The notes beneath the pieces were generated by a model that saw only the letters and a list, made by a program, of their open reading frames with translations, ran no database searches and had not been told where the DNA came from. A program made the translations under genes and the position numbers. DNA of 64,000 bases from Eshraghiella sp964414835 (lineage in GTDB: Bacteria; Bacillota; Clostridia; Lachnospirales; Lachnospiraceae): contig CAYPWY010000003.1 of NCBI GenBank assembly GCA_964414835.1, positions 1 to 64,000 of the forward strand, written 5' to 3'. Of the stretch, positions 35,558 to 44,594 are shown piece by piece. How positions within the stretch are numbered: the stretch's first letter is position 1; each line of letters opens with the position of its first letter.

Positions 35558-37362
35558 GTGCCAAATACCTCCTTATCGCATAATTTACCGGTATAGCCCA
35601 GTGTAAACATAGGGCTGAATGCATATCCTTCCTTGACATAGCCTGATTTGTCCCTTCCTTCACAGGTCATAGATACAAGCGTCTTGATTGGAGGAAGTGT
35701 ACAGCTTACCTTGTCAGCACCGGTCTCTTCCATATCCCTGCACTTATACTCATAAGGAAGTGTCTTCACATCCCCTGCCTTATCAATGGCAAGCGTAAGA
35801 GTTGACATATCCTCTGTATACTCTGTGGTTCCGTAACAGCCTACCATATATTCATTGATTGTAACATCAGCTGACGGGTCGCTCATCTCAAGAACCTTAC
35901 GTTCAATTTTAATTGCACTTGAACCTTCGGTAAATGTAATTATTGTCTGAAGTTTAACCGTAAGGTCTGCAAACTCAATATCAACAGGGTCGAGAGTAAG
36001 TATTCTGTCTTTACCCTCCTGTGAGAAATGAGCTTTTGTACGGCAAAGACACAAATCAACCTCTTCTCCGTTATGACAAATCTTGGCGCTTCTTACAGTA
36101 CCCTCTCCTGCATAATGTGTAAAATAACCTGCACGGTATTTTTCCTGAATGAGGAATGGGTAGCTTGCATCCTGAATATGAGGTGTGCCTATACCAACAG
36201 GCCACTCAAGCTTAGCTGCATATGGTCTAAGGTCAACAATTGCACCGCCCTGGTCCATATTGACACCGACTCTCATATAAGGGTCGCAATACCAGAATAC
36301 CTGCTTATTGCTTCCGTAAAGAATATCTCTCCAAAGAGCACATTCCGGCTCTGTGTAAGACTTCTTCTGACGGTAATAATCAGCAAATTCGCTCATAGTC
36401 ATATCTGTAAGCTTGCCTTCTTTTTTAAGTTTGCCGTAATATGCACAACCGTCCTCATAGGATTTCTTGAGAAGCTCATAAGGTGCTTCCCAGCGTCCCA
36501 TCTTATTCATCCAGCCCGGTCCTACAAACATCATATTGTAAGCGTATCCGTTGTTGAATTTTGCCTGATAACGGAACTGGTCAATAAGATTATACAAATA
36601 CGGATACTCTCCGTCCTGATATATCATTCCTCGAAGTACATTCTGTGGATGAGTACCGAAGTTAGAGCCATTTCCGTCATAACATGCAATAAGGTCACGG
36701 CTTAAATGCGGTATAGCTACAATTCCGGAATCCTCTTCCTCATTGGCAGCAGGTGCATGTGTGTTTGCTTTGGATGGAATCCAAGGCGCCCATGGACCGC
36801 CGTCCATAAATGTGTACCAACTGTTGTTGCATGTATGATATGCCTTAGGACCTTCCTCCCAGCATGTGGCAACAGCACATTTAACTGAAGGATATTTCTC
36901 CTTAATATAGTTAGTCAGCTCTGCATCCATGTAGTATGAGCCTGTTGACTCAGGATAAAATCCGAATCTCTCATAAAACTTCTCAAACACATCTGTAACT
37001 ATCGCCTTTTTGTCCTCCATTGAGAACATCCAGATACAGAAATCTTTAGTTTTATATTTTTCACGAAATTCCTTACAAGGAAGTCCAAGAAGTGTAAGAC
37101 CTATTTCGTCACCAAACTCTTCGTGATGCTGTTTTGCAAGTTCAACCGCCTCATCATTAAAGAGACTTGCGTAGGTCATTTCGATGGTTGTTTTAAGACC
37201 GTTTTTATGAGCACACTCCTGCTGTATTTTAAAAATATCAAGGCTTTCCGTAAGCAGTGCTTTTCTGCCTATATCCTCTGCCTGACCATGTCCTGTAACC
37301 TTTTCAGCGTACTCAGGAACCATCTCAGGACGGTGGATAATATTTACAATAAACTGTTCCAT
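35530..37362 (-). CDS. Uncharacterised 610-residue protein of the galactan locus, possible carbohydrate-active enzyme
   Basis: A soluble protein with no signal peptide. The N-terminal about 350 residues look like a beta/alpha barrel; the segments GFYPESTGSYYMDAELTNYI and the aromatic stretch GGPWAPWIPS recall polysaccharide-deacetylase-like or GH57/38-like folds (DUF3863-type proteins, from memory). The C-terminal about 230 residues are beta-rich. Acidic candidates for catalysis are abundant (MDAE, DGGPW, DGNGSN) but no known catalytic signature is clear. It is encoded 45 bp after the MalG permease and before the cytoplasmic GH53, exactly where an intracellular enzyme for imported galacto-oligosaccharides would be expected, and no GH2, GH35 or GH42 beta-galactosidase is present. 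Function is inferred from context only. Confidence 0.7.
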   Translation of the reverse strand: MEQFIVNIIHRPEMVPEYAEKVTGHGQAEDIGRKALLTESLDIFKIQQECAHKNGLKTTIEMTYASLFNDEAVELAKQHHEEFGDEIGLTLLGLPCKEFREKYKTKDFCIWMFSMEDKKAIVTDVFEKFYERFGFYPESTGSYYMDAELTNYIKEKYPSVKCAVATCWEEGPKAYHTCNNSWYTFMDGGPWAPWIPSKANTHAPAANEEEDSGIVAIPHLSRDLIACYDGNGSNFGTHPQNVLRGMIYQDGEYPYLYNLIDQFRYQAKFNNGYAYNMMFVGPGWMNKMGRWEAPYELLKKSYEDGCAYYGKLKKEGKLTDMTMSEFADYYRQKKSYTEPECALWRDILYGSNKQVFWYCDPYMRVGVNMDQGGAIVDLRPYAAKLEWPVGIGTPHIQDASYPFLIQEKYRAGYFTHYAGEGTVRSAKICHNGEEVDLCLCRTKAHFSQEGKDRILTLDPVDIEFADLTVKLQTIITFTEGSSAIKIERKVLEMSDPSADVTINEYMVGCYGTTEYTEDMSTLTLAIDKAGDVKTLPYEYKCRDMEETGADKVSCTLPPIKTLVSMTCEGRDKSGYVKEGYAFSPMFTLGYTGKLCDKEVFGTWLSLERVD

Positions 37363-37407
37363 TTTAAACTAATCCTTTCAATTCTTATAGGCGGTTACGG
37401 CTGCGCT

Positions 37408-38250
37408 TTAACCTTTAACAGCTCCGCCTGTAACTCCCTCTACATAGAATTTCTGCATAAGCATAAACAATATCGAAATAGGAATTGATATTATTATACC
37501 GCCCGCACAGAATAAGGTAAAGTAATTATTAATAAGACTCTTATCAAGCATTCTGTAAAGTCCTACTGAAACGGTATACTGTGATGATATACCTGAATTA
37601 AGAATAATCTTTGCATACACGAAATCCATCCATGGCGCAAGGAAGCTGCTGATAACAGTGTATACGATAATAGGCCGGCTCAAAGGTATTATCATTTTAA
37701 AGAATATCTTTGACTGGCTGCATCCGTCTATTTTGGCGGCTTCACAAAGTGCTCTAGGAACCGTATCAAAAAATCCCTTGGCAATCAGGTAACCCAGTCC
37801 TGATGATGCGGAGTATACAAGTATCAATCCCAAATGACTGTTGGTAAGATTGAGTGACTTCAATACAAAGTAAACAGCTATCATGGACAACATACCCGGA
37901 AAAAGATTAAGAATAACGGCTATATTCATAAGCGGTTTTCTCATCTTAAATCTCATAACTGATGTAGCATACGCAACCATCAATGTAAACATTGTGGAAA
38001 TAACGCAGCTGCAGCATGCTATTACAAATGTGTTCAAGAACCATCTAGGAAACTGGGCAACAGTATCCGGATGAAGAAGCTGTACATAATGGCTTATGCT
38101 CCAGTTTTCAGGGAAAAAGCTTTTGGTATTGATACCGTCATAAGCGCTGAATGACGTGAAGAGAAGCCATAAAATCGGAATTATCCAGATAAAAGCAAGT
38201 ACAGCAATTAATAAATTATGAAGTACGGTCTTTATTCCTTTATTTTTCAT
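37408..38250 (-). CDS. Sugar ABC transporter permease, MalG/GanQ type
   Basis: A 280-residue inner permease subunit with six predicted helices and the EAA loop EAAKIDGCSQSKIFFKMIIPLSRP that contacts the ATPase. Start ATG 38250 shares one base with the stop of the MalF-type gene. By position in a galactan locus it probably imports beta-1,4-galacto-oligosaccharides, as GanQ does. Confidence 0.9.
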   Translation of the reverse strand: MKNKGIKTVLHNLLIAVLAFIWIIPILWLLFTSFSAYDGINTKSFFPENWSISHYVQLLHPDTVAQFPRWFLNTFVIACCSCVISTMFTLMVAYATSVMRFKMRKPLMNIAVILNLFPGMLSMIAVYFVLKSLNLTNSHLGLILVYSASSGLGYLIAKGFFDTVPRALCEAAKIDGCSQSKIFFKMIIPLSRPIIVYTVISSFLAPWMDFVYAKIILNSGISSQYTVSVGLYRMLDKSLINNYFTLFCAGGIIISIPISILFMLMQKFYVEGVTGGAVKG

Positions 38251-39710
38251 TACTGGAACGTCTCCTCTCTATCTCCCTTAATCATCTTGTTAAATGCCAG
38301 CAGCGTAATTATCGCACAGATAACAAACACAACTATACCGATTACGGATGCCATCTTGTAGTTGTAGTAATCCTGAGTAAGTCTGAACAGCCACGTTACA
38401 AGAAGGTCAGTCTCTCTAGCCTGGGAGTTGGCAAGCGCCTGATTGGTTGTGGTATATACGCCCTCTGTCAAAAGGTAAATAACATTGAAGTTATTGATAT
38501 TCTTTACAAAATCTGTAACAAGTGTAGGACCTGTTATGAAAAGCATATACGGCATGGTAATCTTTGCAAAAATCTGTCTCGGCTTGGCGCCATCAATTCT
38601 GGCACTCTCAACCTGGTCAGCCGGAAGGTTCATTAACACACCTGTAGCTATAAGCATCTGATACGGAACACCAATCCAGATATTTATAAGGATTATCATT
38701 ACGTGAGCCCATCCCGGAGCTGAAAGGAACGGAATATAGCTTGTTGATATAAGTCCGATGTCCCTTAGAAATCCGGTTAAATGTATATTTTTCAAAAATG
38801 TATTGACTATACCTCCGTTGGCGAAGAAGTTACGAACAAGAAGCAGTGATACAAACTGAGGCACCGCTATTGTAACAACAAAAAGTGTGCGCCATAACTT
38901 AGGAAGTTTTGTTCTCTTATTATTAATCAACAGTGATAACAGAATACCACCAATGTAGGTTGTAAGCGTTGAAAAAAGCGCCCATATAAGCGTCCATCCT
39001 AAGATACGCACAAACGCATATCCGAATGTACTGGTCAGTCCGCCGCCGCCGAATAAACTGACAAAATTGGAAATACCTACCCATTGAAACAGGTTGGTTG
39101 GCGGCATATGATTTTTGTCATAATTGGTAAACGCTACCAAAATCAAAAGTAAAATAGGAATAACCGTAAATATGACTATTCCGAGAACAGGAAGAGAAAG
39201 AAGCGTAATATGAAATTTCTCATTCAGATACTCTTTAACGTCTTCCTTAAAAGTATTAATATGTTCACCTTGTTTTGCCTTTTTCTCAAGCTTATACACG
39301 TTGGACACATTCTTAATCCAAATCACAAAGAATGCAAACCATACAACAATGCTTACCAGAGAATACAGCAAAATTTTGAATGAATGGTCATAATCATTCA
39401 TTTCATTTTTCATTGTAACCGGATTGAATACCATCTCCGGCTCAACACTACCGAGAGTTCCGAATTTAGGAATGTACTGCATCGCAAAAGTAATCGTAAA
39501 ATAAATCACAGCTGCCTGAAGTGCAGTCATGATTATGGCTTTGATAAACTGCTTACGCCTTGCATATCCGGCTCCCATCCAAATCAAAGAAAGCTTGGTA
39601 AAGAAATCTCCCTTGGCAACGGCTATACCGAACTCAGAGAAAAATCTACCTATCGTCTTAAAAAATCCGCCTATCGCCTGACCGGCTGTTTTCTTATTCT
39701 GGTTGGCCAT
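38250..39710 (-). CDS. Sugar ABC transporter permease, MalF/GanP type
   Basis: A 486-residue permease subunit, with eight or so helices and the EAA loop ESARIDGAKPRQIFAKITMP. The N-terminal about 170 residues are longer than in most binding-protein-dependent sugar permeases, as in MalF. I use ATG 39710 with AAGGAGG upstream rather than ATG 39734, which precedes that site. It follows the binding-protein gene after a strong hairpin. Confidence 0.9.
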   Translation of the reverse strand: MANQNKKTAGQAIGGFFKTIGRFFSEFGIAVAKGDFFTKLSLIWMGAGYARRKQFIKAIIMTALQAAVIYFTITFAMQYIPKFGTLGSVEPEMVFNPVTMKNEMNDYDHSFKILLYSLVSIVVWFAFFVIWIKNVSNVYKLEKKAKQGEHINTFKEDVKEYLNEKFHITLLSLPVLGIVIFTVIPILLLILVAFTNYDKNHMPPTNLFQWVGISNFVSLFGGGGLTSTFGYAFVRILGWTLIWALFSTLTTYIGGILLSLLINNKRTKLPKLWRTLFVVTIAVPQFVSLLLVRNFFANGGIVNTFLKNIHLTGFLRDIGLISTSYIPFLSAPGWAHVMIILINIWIGVPYQMLIATGVLMNLPADQVESARIDGAKPRQIFAKITMPYMLFITGPTLVTDFVKNINNFNVIYLLTEGVYTTTNQALANSQARETDLLVTWLFRLTQDYYNYKMASVIGIVVFVICAIITLLAFNKMIKGDREETFQ

Positions 39711-39883
39711 TTTTCCCTCCTTAACCTGCCCCATGCGGCAATAACTTGTTGTAATATTATAACTGCCCCACGGGCCGTTAATTCCAACGGCAAAACACCA
39801 ATTATGTGTTCCCGTCGTAATGCGGTTATATTGTCGTCAAAAACCAAATCCACAGCTATTTGACCAAATCCGCATAAGCTAAG

Positions 39884-39919
39884 AAACAGACCTGTATGCA
39901 GACGCATACAGGTCTGTTT
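39884..39919 (-). terminator. Perfect 16-bp hairpin between binding-protein and permease genes
   Basis: Arms 39884-39899 and 39904-39919 pair completely around a four-base loop, nine bases after the binding-protein stop. The T-run after it is short (TTT). Such hairpins commonly stabilise or partly terminate the message so that more binding protein than permease is made. Confidence 0.75.
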
Positions 39920-39927
39920 AATAAAAT

Positions 39928-41250
39928 TTATTCAGAAATCGCAGTCACACCTTCGATTAATGTATCAAGTGCATCCTGAATTGCTGCCTCGTCTGAAGCG
40001 GAAAGTGTTCCCTGTGCAATCATCTCACCGAATGTTGCTGTAGGATCCCAGTAATTTCCTGTTACAAGCAGTACCAATGCATAATCAGACTGTGCTCCTA
40101 CTGCTGCAACAGTAACGTCAGATGCAACTTCCTCAGAAGCAGCTGCATTAGTGTTGGTAGGTATAAGTGCACGCTGTGCATATCTTTCTGCCTGTGAATC
40201 CTCGTTTGTAAGGAACTCAGCAAGAACTGTTGCCCAGCCTACGTTCTCGGAATAAGCATTTACACCGATAAACTTGTAGCTGTCAACTGAACCCTGCTGT
40301 ACCTGATCGCCGCCGCATGTAAATGTAGGAAGCTTAGTTGCTGCGAAATTCTCTTCGCCCCATACCTTCTTAGCAGCATCTGTATCCCATGTACCTGAAA
40401 CCAATGCACAAAGAGCACCACTTGCAAGCTGGTTAGAAGCATCTCCGTCAGCACATGCCATGAATGCGCTGTTTCCTGCAACCTCAAGCATTCCCTGTAC
40501 TACCTGAACACCTGTGTAACCGTCAGGACTTGTTCCATTGAAATCACATAATGTCTGCTTTCCGTCATCGCTGAGAGCTGTTGTAAATCCTGCTCCATAG
40601 AAGAAGCCTGCATTGTACCAGCCTGAAGCAAGTACCATACCAACCTTGCTGCCTGCTGCATCAGCCGCTGCAAGTAAGCTGTCCCATGATTTTACGTCAT
40701 CCTCTGTGAGAACGCTTGAATCATATATGAGATAATATCCGTTACCACCTGACATAGGGAATGCGTACAATTTGCCATCGATGCTTGCTGCATCTACTGA
40801 ACCTGCTCCGTTAGCAGCCTTAATGTCATCAAATGTCTTACCTGCATATGTTGTAAGAGCAGTCTCCATTGATTCAATGTCTGCTAAAGCTCCTGCAGCA
40901 TAAAGATCATTAATCTGGTCGCTTGAAAATGCAAATACATCTGCTGCTGCCTCAATGTCTGTAAGGATTGTATCCTTAGCTGTTGACTCAGACTCAACAC
41001 CGATTTCAATGTTGAACTCCTGATCTGAATACTGTGCCTTAAACTTCTCAACCAGATCTGAAAGCAATGACTGGTCTTCCTCAGCGCCCCATACTCTCAG
41101 GCTTACTGTACCTGTAGTAGCCGGAGTGTTGCTGCTGCTGCCACTGTTACTGCTTCCTGAACCGCTTGATGATGTACTCTTACCACAAGCAGCTAATGAA
41201 AGCGCCATAGCACCGACTAAACCAAGTGCTAAAACTTTTTTGAATTTCAT
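39928..41250 (-). CDS. Lipoprotein solute-binding protein for galacto-oligosaccharides (family 1 type)
   Basis: Captures oligosaccharides outside the membrane for the MalFG-type permeases. The 440-residue protein has a classic lipoprotein signal ending LSLAACGKS (Cys22), a Ser/Gly/Asn-rich linker (about 24-45), and the maltose-binding-like fold starting LRVWGAEEDQSLLSDLVEKF. It has a strong AGGAGG site and its own promoter with a palindromic operator. Substrate is inferred from the two GH53 genes nearby. Confidence 0.9.
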   Translation of the reverse strand: MKFKKVLALGLVGAMALSLAACGKSTSSSGSGSSNSGSSSNTPATTGTVSLRVWGAEEDQSLLSDLVEKFKAQYSDQEFNIEIGVESESTAKDTILTDIEAAADVFAFSSDQINDLYAAGALADIESMETALTTYAGKTFDDIKAANGAGSVDAASIDGKLYAFPMSGGNGYYLIYDSSVLTEDDVKSWDSLLAAADAAGSKVGMVLASGWYNAGFFYGAGFTTALSDDGKQTLCDFNGTSPDGYTGVQVVQGMLEVAGNSAFMACADGDASNQLASGALCALVSGTWDTDAAKKVWGEENFAATKLPTFTCGGDQVQQGSVDSYKFIGVNAYSENVGWATVLAEFLTNEDSQAERYAQRALIPTNTNAAASEEVASDVTVAAVGAQSDYALVLLVTGNYWDPTATFGEMIAQGTLSASDEAAIQDALDTLIEGVTAISE

Positions 41251-41283
41251 AAATATGTCCTCCTAATTATTTTTAACAATTGA

Positions 41284-41301
41284 TTGCGCAATATTGCGCA
41301 A
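41284..41301 (-). promoter_or_regulatory. Palindromic LacI-type operator
   Basis: TTGCGCAATATTGCGCAA is a perfect 18-bp palindrome. It lies just downstream of the promoter start point, where bound repressor would block transcription of the binding-protein operon. The adjacent lacI-family gene is the obvious source of the repressor. Confidence 0.7.
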
Positions 41302-41319
41302 CCGTTTGTCCATATCCAT

Positions 41320-41348
41320 ATTATAGTGAATATCCTCTTTATTATCAA
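41320..41348 (-). promoter_or_regulatory. Promoter of the galacto-oligosaccharide transport operon
   Basis: TTGATA (41343-41348), 17-bp spacer and a perfect TATAAT (41320-41325), read on the minus strand, about 70 bp before the binding-protein ATG. Confidence 0.75.
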
Positions 41349-41392
41349 TTCACATTCTACACAAAATTTAAGAGCGTTTTTGTGCAATTTTC

Positions 41393-41409
41393 ACGAATAA
41401 CGTTTTCGT
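41393..41409 (-). promoter_or_regulatory. Second dyad, possible cre site or upstream operator
   Basis: ACGAAAACGTTATTCGT (minus strand) is an imperfect dyad around AACGTT, about 45 bp upstream of the -35 element. It resembles both LacI-family operators and CcpA-binding cre sites. The 308-bp stretch 41251-41558 holds this, the promoter, the operator and the terminator of the regulator gene, and no gene. Confidence 0.5.
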
Positions 41410-41498
41410 AAATTGCATATTTTTACCATTTTTCATCAAATACTACATAATAATTATGGATTTATTATGCTCACTCTTTGTGCTTTTTAGACATAAAA

Positions 41499-41542
41499 AT
41501 ACCGCTTCCATTGGTAATCTTTACTTTTTTCAGAAGCGGTAT
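41499..41542 (-). terminator. Terminator of the LacI-family gene
   Basis: ATACCGCTTC and GAAGCGGTAT arms (10 bp) around a 24-base loop, followed by TTTTT on the minus strand. Confidence 0.75.
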
Positions 41543-41558
41543 GGTACTATCATTTTAT

Positions 41559-42557
41559 TTATTTGGTAGAATCGCGAAAAATCACCTGATAATCAGCCTT
41601 CTTCAAGCTGTCTGTCATATTTTCCCCAAGCATTGACAGTAATTTTCCACAGGCATTTTCTCCCAGAACCTTGGTGTTAAAATGCAGACTTGTGACCGGA
41701 GGATTATTGCATGCCAACAGCTTGCTGTCATAAAGACTTGCAACTTTTATATCGGACGGTATCCTGATTTTTTTTTCGTTAAGACACTCCAAAACAAGAT
41801 TACACACATAATCATCCATCGTGACAATGCAGTCTGCTTTCATAGATAACGCTTTCTCTACGGCCTTGGATGCCTTTACATATCCGTCTATGTCCACAAA
41901 TACCTGACTGCTGTCAATATCAATGTTATGCTTCCTGTGCGCCTCCATAAATCCTTCCAGCCGGCTTTTGGTAACTTGGTAGTTTTCGTTGCCGCCAAGT
42001 ATAACAAGCTTCTTCATTCCTTTCTCAATAAGAAGACTGACAAGCTCCGCGCTGGCCTCCTTGTTGCTGTTATCGATACAGACAACTCCTTCTTCTGTGG
42101 ATGAACCAAGAATAACAAAAGGGATTTTTTTCTCTTTAAGATATTTCTGGTTTGAAGTATCCACAGTTGAACGGCTCAATATGATTCCGTCCACTTTATG
42201 ATTTATAACCATTCGCTCAAGCTGTCCTTCGACCATTGATATAAGCACATCATAGTTATTCTTGCCTGCCATCTTGCATATTCCGTTCATACATTCACGG
42301 AAAAATGCAACCTCGTTTTCACAATAATCATCCGGCAGCAAAAGGGCAATATTGTATGTTTTGTTCTGTGCAAGCCCCCTTGCCATTACATTGGGCGAAT
42401 AATTGTGAGTGCTGATGAAATCCTTTACCTTCTGTATTGTCGCCTGGCTTATCCGTCCTTTGCCGGAAATCGCTCTTGACACAGTAGTCTTACTGACACC
42501 CAGTTCCCTTGCAATATCATCTATCGTATAACTTTTGTTTTCTTTAGTTGTATCCAT
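41559..42557 (-). CDS. LacI family transcriptional regulator of galactan use
   Basis: A 332-residue repressor. The helix-turn-helix is at about 10-32 (YTIDDIARELGVSKTTVSRA), with the hinge-helix region SPNVMARGLAQ near 54-64, then a periplasmic-binding-like sensor domain. It lies between the galactanase gene and the transporter operon, and a palindromic operator is 260 bp downstream. The likely inducer is a galacto-oligosaccharide. It follows the galactanase gene by 31 bp and could be co-transcribed with it. Confidence 0.92.
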   Translation of the reverse strand: MDTTKENKSYTIDDIARELGVSKTTVSRAISGKGRISQATIQKVKDFISTHNYSPNVMARGLAQNKTYNIALLLPDDYCENEVAFFRECMNGICKMAGKNNYDVLISMVEGQLERMVINHKVDGIILSRSTVDTSNQKYLKEKKIPFVILGSSTEEGVVCIDNSNKEASAELVSLLIEKGMKKLVILGGNENYQVTKSRLEGFMEAHRKHNIDIDSSQVFVDIDGYVKASKAVEKALSMKADCIVTMDDYVCNLVLECLNEKKIRIPSDIKVASLYDSKLLACNNPPVTSLHFNTKVLGENACGKLLSMLGENMTDSLKKADYQVIFRDSTK

Positions 42558-42588
42558 CTGCGCTAAGCCTCACCTTATCCGTTGCTTA

Positions 42589-44568
42589 TTATTGTTTATA
42601 CAGATAAAAGTCATCTATGGTGCCCCATCCGCCGGCTCCGGACTTAACATAAACACCTACCTTGATGTCCCCGTCCGCAGAAAGCTCTATGTCGCTGATT
42701 TCCGGTGTCTGCCAGTTGACCCAGCCTGCAAGTGTAACAGGTTCCGACTGATATATTTTGCCATCTACTTCTGCATAAAGATAAATTTCCCCATCATTGC
42801 CTATAGCATCGCCCTGTATATTTGTATTGAGAGTGTAGCTGCCGGCTGCCAGTCCCGACACCGTCTGCTCAACTTTAAATTCAAATTCTTCCGCATAGTA
42901 GAAATGGAAGCTTATATCTCCTGAATACGCATCTGTTGATTTATTCTGGAAATCGGTAGGATTGGCATTGTCATACTCAACTGTCCACATTGAAGTGTTA
43001 TTTTCCTCAAAGCCCGGATTTAAAACATAATTAATTTTAGCAACCTTAACATTGCAGGCTACCTTAGTTCCATCCTCCAGTGTTCCGTCAATGACATAGT
43101 CAGCCATGACATCAGTATCTATTGCTGCAACCTGTTCTGCATCCCATGTTACCGCCACACCGTCATTGCTCTGACGGTCATTCATGATTGCCGCTACCTT
43201 TTCAGGCATAACAAGCTCTTCACCTACATTCACATTCACAGAACAGCTTTCAATAAAATCCACCTTCTGTTCACATGATGTACCGTAATTTACGTACTTA
43301 AATACATTCAGTGAAGCCAGAGGATGTCCTGTAAAATCAAATAACGCCTGATTATCCCACGCACAGCCGCCATAATACTGTCCTGCATCATCAGGGTCAT
43401 ATTTTGCCGCATATGAGCTTGCCCATCCTGAACCGTATTTTTCCCATAATACGGAATTTGATTCATATTCGCTGCCTACAGGTATCCATGCGCCTTCCCA
43501 GTAGAAAACTCCTAATGCTCCTGCTTCATTGGCAGCCGCCATAATATCCCTTATACATGTAGCCTGACTCTGAACCGTTGCGCCGTACTCAGGAAGTAAA
43601 TCAGCCTCGCCTACACTGTTGCCGTTGGCATCTCCATCCTCAAGAGTATATGCATATGAGGTCTCCATAATACAGGTTTCCTTGCCGTACTCGGTCTTGA
43701 TTTTCTCAAGCGTATCAACCAGATTATCCATAGTTCCATGCCAGAATGCATAATATGACACGCCGAACACATCATAGTCCACGCCGCCGTCAGCAAGCAT
43801 CTGAGCTTTAGATAAAATATTTTTCTGGTCTTCAATATTGGTATAGTGTACAACAATCTGAATATCCTCAGAAAAATCACGTACACCTGCCGATGCCTGA
43901 CAAAGAAGTGCAACTATTCTCTCATCCTCTGTCTCACCTGACAATCCGTTATTAATCTCATTGCCGATTTGAACCATGCCAATATCAGCACCTGCATCGC
44001 TTATGGCAGCAAGACTCTCCTTCGTAAAATCATATATTGCCTGTTTCTTATCATCAAAGGTAATATGTGCCCATGCCTTTGGTGCCTGCTGTTTTCCCGG
44101 GTCTGCCCAGAAATCGGAATAATGGAAATCCACCGCAAGCTTCATTCCGTACTGGGCTGCTCTTCTGCCGATTTTGGCTGCCTTGTCCACGTCATTGTTG
44201 CCTCCGCCGTATCCATTGCCGTCACTGTCATAAGGGTCATTCCATACACGGACACGTATATAGTTTACTCCGGCATCTGCAAGGATTTTAAACAAATCCT
44301 CTTCTTCTCCGTCTTCATTGTAATATACAACGCCGCTTTCCTCTTCCGCTATGATGGTTGATATATCCATTCCTTTGATGAAATCATCTGAAAGCCCCTC
44401 AATAGGCTCCACATATATATCTGCCTCTTCCACTGCCGTAGGAAGTATCGGCTTGTACACCTCCTTATCGGAATTTTTCTCATTACTGCAGCCTGCCAAA
44501 AGTCCTGCTGTCAAAACTCCCACAGCACATAAAGCTGCCGCTTTTGTTAATAATTTGTTTTTAATCAT
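42589..44568 (-). CDS. Extracellular GH53 beta-1,4-galactanase lipoprotein with Big and CBM61-like modules
   Basis: Cuts beta-1,4-galactan side chains of pectin outside the cell. The 659-residue protein starts at ATG 44568 (GGGAG upstream), has a lipoprotein signal with LLAGCSN, then the GH53 barrel (about 45-430): GMDISTIIAEE, VRVRVWNDPYDSDG, VDFHYSDFWADPGKQ, acid/base Glu in QIGNEINNGL, nucleophile Glu in IMETSYAYT. A bacterial Ig-like segment follows (about 445-525), then a C-terminal beta-sandwich beginning VLNPGFEENNTSMW, like CBM61, which binds beta-1,4-galactan in other GH53 enzymes. It stays on the cell surface and feeds the transporter. Confidence 0.92.
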   Translation of the reverse strand: MIKNKLLTKAAALCAVGVLTAGLLAGCSNEKNSDKEVYKPILPTAVEEADIYVEPIEGLSDDFIKGMDISTIIAEEESGVVYYNEDGEEEDLFKILADAGVNYIRVRVWNDPYDSDGNGYGGGNNDVDKAAKIGRRAAQYGMKLAVDFHYSDFWADPGKQQAPKAWAHITFDDKKQAIYDFTKESLAAISDAGADIGMVQIGNEINNGLSGETEDERIVALLCQASAGVRDFSEDIQIVVHYTNIEDQKNILSKAQMLADGGVDYDVFGVSYYAFWHGTMDNLVDTLEKIKTEYGKETCIMETSYAYTLEDGDANGNSVGEADLLPEYGATVQSQATCIRDIMAAANEAGALGVFYWEGAWIPVGSEYESNSVLWEKYGSGWASSYAAKYDPDDAGQYYGGCAWDNQALFDFTGHPLASLNVFKYVNYGTSCEQKVDFIESCSVNVNVGEELVMPEKVAAIMNDRQSNDGVAVTWDAEQVAAIDTDVMADYVIDGTLEDGTKVACNVKVAKINYVLNPGFEENNTSMWTVEYDNANPTDFQNKSTDAYSGDISFHFYYAEEFEFKVEQTVSGLAAGSYTLNTNIQGDAIGNDGEIYLYAEVDGKIYQSEPVTLAGWVNWQTPEISDIELSADGDIKVGVYVKSGAGGWGTIDDFYLYKQ

Positions 44569-44594
44569 ATAATTGCTTCTCCCTATCTGTAATT

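Noticed and set aside
36028..36705. 225-residue plus-strand reading frame inside the 610-residue gene
   Set aside because: No ribosome site, Cys/His-rich shadow composition, and the minus-strand gene fits the operon.
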